Below are positions 5,900 to 8,351 of a DNA stretch of 8,351 nucleotides, one piece after another. Location: positions 2,720,387 through 2,728,737 of the forward strand of contig CP070706.1 of the NCBI GenBank assembly GCA_020350085.1, given 5' to 3'. A model generated the notes under the pieces. That model saw nothing but the letters and a program-made list of their open reading frames with translations. It had not been told where the DNA came from and made no database searches. Source of the stretch: Acidobacteriota bacterium (GTDB lineage Bacteria; Acidobacteriota; Polarisedimenticolia; J045). Position 1 is the first letter of the stretch, and each line of letters opens with the position of its first letter. A program made the position numbers and the translations under genes.

Positions 5900-5986
5900 C
5901 GACAGGGCGTGCCCTGTCGGAGCGGTGCGCAGCGCCGGATGTTTCTCGTGCTGCGCGCGAGTCTGACAACGCAAGCGTTGTCGCTA
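5897..5986 (+). repeat. 90-bp multi-hairpin repeat element, copy 1
   Basis: An interspersed palindromic element between convergent genes. It runs from TAGCGACA to TGTCGCTA (8-bp exact terminal inverted repeats). Hairpins in order: GACAGGGC-GT-GCCCTGTC (5901-5918); CGGTGC-GCA-GCGCCG (6 bp with one wobble); CTCGTGC-TGC-GCGCGAG (7 bp with one wobble); and GACAACGC-AA-GCGTTGTC. It aligns without gaps to the reverse complement of 8262-8351, 72 of 90 positions identical. There is no T tract, so any terminator or mRNA-protecting role would resemble that of REP/BIME elements. No coding capacity and no transposase nearby. It supplies the stop codon of both neighbouring genes. Confidence 0.9.
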
Positions 5987-7702
5987 CAGGGTCGAATCGT
6001 AGTGGATGGGCAGGTACTCGGGGAACCACATCGCGTCCGTGACGCGATCCTCCAGGTTCTCGAGCATCGACTCTTCGGCGAGCTCCTGCTGCACGGCCCG
6101 GCGAATCACGGCACACGCCACCGAGTGAGAGATCTCACGGATGTGCACCAGTCGCGGGAACACGGCGACCTCCGCCAGATCGGGCGGACTGACGTGCTGA
6201 GCGAGGGCCTTTGCCGCGTCGAGGAACATCTCATCGCTGATCCGGCGCACCTTCCCGACCCAAGCACCGAGCCCGACTCCCGGAAAGACGAAGCAGTTGT
6301 TGCACTGCCCGATGCGGAACGTCTTTCCATCCAGGTTGACCGGTGCGAACGGGCTACCCGTGGCGATGATCGCCCTGCCATCGGTCCAGCGCAGCAGCTG
6401 CTCGGGCGTTCCCTCTGAGCGTGATGTCGGGTTGGACAGCGGGAAGATCAGCGGCCGCTCGTTGAGCTTCGCCATCGCTGTCGCGATCTGCTCGTCGAAG
6501 ATGCCGGGGGTCCCCGAAACACCGAGTAGAACCGTCGGTTTGGCGCTGAGAATCACTTCCTCGAGCGTGATCTGCTCGGAGTTGATCGCGCGGTAAGTCG
6601 GGATCTCGTCCGCAGGCCGGGCGTAGCTGGCCTTAAACGCAGGCAAGTTTTCGCGCGCGGTCGTCACGAGCCCCCGGCTGTCGGTGGTCCAGATGCGTGC
6701 TCGAGCTTCATCACGCGACAGCCCGTCCTCGACCATCGCGGCGACGATCAGATCAGAAATGCCTTGGGCCGACGCGCCGGCGCCGGCGATCACGACACGT
6801 TGGTCGCGCAGCTTTTCTCCCGTGATGCGCGCGCTGGCGTACAGTCCGCCCATGACGACACTCGCCGTTCCCTGGATGTCGTCGTTGAACGAGCAGATGC
6901 GGTTGCGGAACCGGTTGAGCTGCGTGATCGCGTTTTCTTTGAGAAAGTCCTCCCACTGCAGCAGCACGTGCGGGTAGACCGAGTTGACCGCCTCGACGAA
7001 CAGGTCGATGAAGCTCTGATAGTCTTCTCCTCGGACCCTCTTTTGGCGCAGGCCGAGATAGAGCGAATCGTTCAGGCGCTCATCGTTGTCGGTGCCCACG
7101 TCGAGCGTGATCGGCAGCGTGGTCTCGGGTGGGACGCCGGCACACAGCGTGTAAAGACAGAGCTTCCCGATCGGAATCCCCATCCCGCCCGCACCTTGAT
7201 CCCCGAGACCGAGGATGCGTTCGCCGTCGGTGACGACGATCACCGACGGCTCCTCAGCATGGTAGTTGGCCAGCAGTTGGGCGATGTTGTGCCGCTGCGT
7301 GTACGGCACGTAGATCCCACGCGCACGGCGGTAGATGTGCGAGAACTTCTGGGACGCTTCTCCAACCACCGGCGTGTAGACGATCGGCATCATCTCGTCG
7401 ATGTGCTCGTGAACGAGGCGGAAAAAGAGCGTCTCGTTTCGGTCGTGCAGGCTGACCAAGTAGATGAACTTTTCGAGATCGGTTTCTTTCTCGCGGTAGT
7501 TCTCGTAGGTGCGCTCGAGCTGTTGCTCGATCGTGCTGGTGATCGCCGGGACCAGTCCGTGCAGCCCCAACTCGGTCTTCTCTTGCTCTGAGAAGGCCGT
7601 TCCCTTGTTGGTGAACGGATTGAGCAGCAGCGGACGGCCGCGCCGGTTCGTGGCGATATATCTCTCGCCGGTCTTGGGATCCCTCTTCACATGCCAGGCC
7701 AT
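5984..7702 (-). CDS. maeA: NAD-dependent malic enzyme
   Basis: A 572-residue cytosolic enzyme for oxidative decarboxylation of malate to pyruvate and CO2. It is of the long, single-domain-pair type represented by E. coli MaeA (about 565 residues) and has no phosphotransacetylase extension. The N-terminal malic domain has IVYTPVVGEASQKFSHIYRR (107-126, catalytic Tyr109) and VTDGERILGLGDQGAGGMGI with the later IGKLCLY (Lys180). The metal site is in FNDDIQGTA (272-280). The NAD-binding domain has VIAGAGASAQGI (304-315), a GxGxxxxG Rossmann motif, and LSNPTSRSE further on. NAD preference is inferred from family type. ATG 7702 is preceded by GGGAGAGG at suitable distance and gives a standard MaeA N-terminus. 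Its TAG stop (5984-5986) is the terminal triplet of the repeat element. A long open frame on the opposite strand is a shadow. Confidence 0.97.
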   Translation of the reverse strand: MAWHVKRDPKTGERYIATNRRGRPLLLNPFTNKGTAFSEQEKTELGLHGLVPAITSTIEQQLERTYENYREKETDLEKFIYLVSLHDRNETLFFRLVHEHIDEMMPIVYTPVVGEASQKFSHIYRRARGIYVPYTQRHNIAQLLANYHAEEPSVIVVTDGERILGLGDQGAGGMGIPIGKLCLYTLCAGVPPETTLPITLDVGTDNDERLNDSLYLGLRQKRVRGEDYQSFIDLFVEAVNSVYPHVLLQWEDFLKENAITQLNRFRNRICSFNDDIQGTASVVMGGLYASARITGEKLRDQRVVIAGAGASAQGISDLIVAAMVEDGLSRDEARARIWTTDSRGLVTTARENLPAFKASYARPADEIPTYRAINSEQITLEEVILSAKPTVLLGVSGTPGIFDEQIATAMAKLNERPLIFPLSNPTSRSEGTPEQLLRWTDGRAIIATGSPFAPVNLDGKTFRIGQCNNCFVFPGVGLGAWVGKVRRISDEMFLDAAKALAQHVSPPDLAEVAVFPRLVHIREISHSVACAVIRRAVQQELAEESMLENLEDRVTDAMWFPEYLPIHYDSTL

Positions 7703-7935
7703 GACGTACCTCTCCCGTGCAGCGTCTTCTGGATGGCTAGGTCGTTACGCCTTGAACACCTTGGATAAGACGTGCCAGGACTAACTGAATCGACGCGACC
7801 CTAATCCTGGCGCCGTGCCCGGACGAGACATCATCGTCCTTTGCGCGACGTTTTTCCACCCCCACAACGACCCGCTGCGGCGCCATTCCCCCGCCGAAAG
7901 CGCCATCCGGAACTCGAGCGGCGATTCACACGTTA
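7703..7935. other. Intergenic region upstream of maeA, no gene identified
   Basis: All three plus-strand frames were read from about 7801, with no recognisable protein; the minus strand showed nothing either. It should contain the maeA promoter on the minus strand, but I could not find a convincing -35/-10 pair. A CTGGCACG on the minus strand (7771-7778) resembles only the upstream half of a sigma54 site. It may also contain unrecognisable sequence from the truncated gene that follows. Confidence 0.5.
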
Positions 7936-8309
7936 GTGTCATATGAGACGGCCTCCGAGCACACTCATCTACGACAGCCGGCGATGGAGGTTCCGATCGT
8001 GCAGGTGCGCAGCGAAACCGGAGCGACAGACGAGGTCGGCGAGCTTCTGATCGTCAAGCTGCGCTACAAAGAGCCGGAGGGTCAGACGACTTCAAGTTCG
8101 CCAGCTCCGTGGCCCTGTTCGGCATGATCCTGCGCGAGTCGGCTCACACCGGCGCGGGGACGCTTGCCGACGTGGAGCGGCTCGCGCAAGAGGGGGCCGG
8201 CCGTGACGAGCATGGCTATCGCGGCGAGTTTCTCCAGCTCGTTCACCGCGCCCGTCATTTGTGGCGACAGGGCTTGCCCTGTCCCCCTCGCGCGCAGTGC
8301 GAGGATTAG
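7936..8309 (+). pseudogene. Degraded C-terminal remnant of a YfbK-like von Willebrand factor A protein
   Basis: Two overlapping frames together resemble the C-terminal domain (DUF3520) of YfbK-type vWA lipoproteins. The first frame, up to about 8082, reads VGELLIVKLRYKEPEG. The second, from 8082, reads SDDFKFASSVALFGMILRESAHTGAGT and on to EHGYRGEFLQLVHRAR. In intact relatives, from memory, roughly 20 residues separate these blocks. Here they abut in different frames, which indicates a deletion with a frameshift near 8080-8085. The vWA domain and signal peptide expected upstream are missing. The 3' end runs in frame into the repeat element, so the last residues (WRQGLPCPPRAQCED) are element-derived. 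The upstream limit is uncertain: I used the open frame from GTG 7936, though recognisable similarity starts later. Confidence 0.75.
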
Positions 8310-8351
8310 CCGGCGCTGCGCGCCGGTCTGACAGGGCAAGCCCTGTCGCTA
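8262..8351 (-). repeat. 90-bp multi-hairpin repeat element, copy 2 (inverted, at window end)
   Basis: The reverse complement of 8262-8351 aligns ungapped with copy 1 over 90 positions. Its four stems are GACAGGGC/GCCCTGTC at both ends, CCGGCGC-GCA-GCGCCGG (7 bp, perfect) and CTCGC/GCGAG. The right-hand stem has G-C pairs at two positions where copy 1 has A-T and C-G. The outer triplet on the gene side is TGG rather than the TAG-type terminus of copy 1. The last base of the window is the last base of the element as defined from copy 1, so its outer flank cannot be examined. Confidence 0.88.

Noticed and set aside
6764..7591. 275-residue plus-strand open frame
   Set aside because: Antisense to maeA with no recognisable domain; a codon-bias shadow.
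7762..7778. Sigma54-like promoter for maeA on the minus strand (CTGGCACG)
   Set aside because: The upstream half matches well, but the downstream element reads ATCCA instead of TTGCA, losing the key G of the -12 GC pair.
1..8351. CRISPR array, insertion sequence with transposase, or phage/defence genes
   Set aside because: No spaced identical repeats of CRISPR type, no transposase or integrase motifs, and no defence-type domains were found. The only repeats are the 90-bp elements and the 10-bp array.

Overview
The window is a piece of high-GC bacterial chromosome with ordinary gene density. The gene content (PhoR-type kinase, phospholipase/carboxylesterase, a tRNA-Val/tRNA-Asp pair with encoded CCA, MaeA-type malic enzyme, a YfbK-like remnant) suggests a proteobacterium, most likely a gammaproteobacterium. 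This is an inference from family recognition only. HPPD and the YheT-like hydrolase look closer, from memory, to versions common in Bacteroidota, so the lineage call is moderate at best.

Layout: (1) 1-1560, plus strand: the C-terminal end of a PhoR-type sensor histidine kinase, then a carboxylesterase whose ATG overlaps the kinase stop (ATGA). (2) 1572-2349, minus strand: a Mut7-C/PIN-like predicted RNase with a zinc ribbon, followed by tRNA-Val(TAC) and tRNA-Asp(GTC) in the same direction. (3) 2494-3523, plus strand: a HAD-family phosphatase that probably starts at TTG, then a small HMA-domain (CxxC) putative lipoprotein with its own candidate promoter and inverted-repeat operator. (4) 3524-3726: a structured intergenic region with an 11-bp inverted repeat and a 10-bp tandem repeat. 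(5) 3727-5899, plus strand: 4-hydroxyphenylpyruvate dioxygenase, then a YheT-like alpha/beta hydrolase. (6) 5984-7702, minus strand: NAD-type malic enzyme, convergent with the hydrolase. (7) 7703-8351: a spacer, a degraded remnant of a YfbK-like von Willebrand A protein, and a repeat element at the window edge.

The most interesting signal is a 90-bp repeat present twice in opposite orientations (5897-5986 and 8262-8351; 72 of 90 positions identical without gaps). Each copy can fold into about four hairpins. The right-hand hairpin differs between the copies by paired changes that keep the stem. The element begins TAGCGAC and ends GTCGCTA, and in the first copy these terminal TAG triplets are the actual stop codons of both convergent flanking genes. 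In the second copy the equivalent triplet on the gene side is TGG, and the remnant gene reads through in frame into the element. So at all three gene/element junctions the terminal triplet is in the gene's reading frame.

No complete novel multi-gene system is evident. The genes otherwise look like unrelated housekeeping functions: sensing, ester hydrolysis, tyrosine catabolism, malate decarboxylation, predicted RNA metabolism and metal binding.
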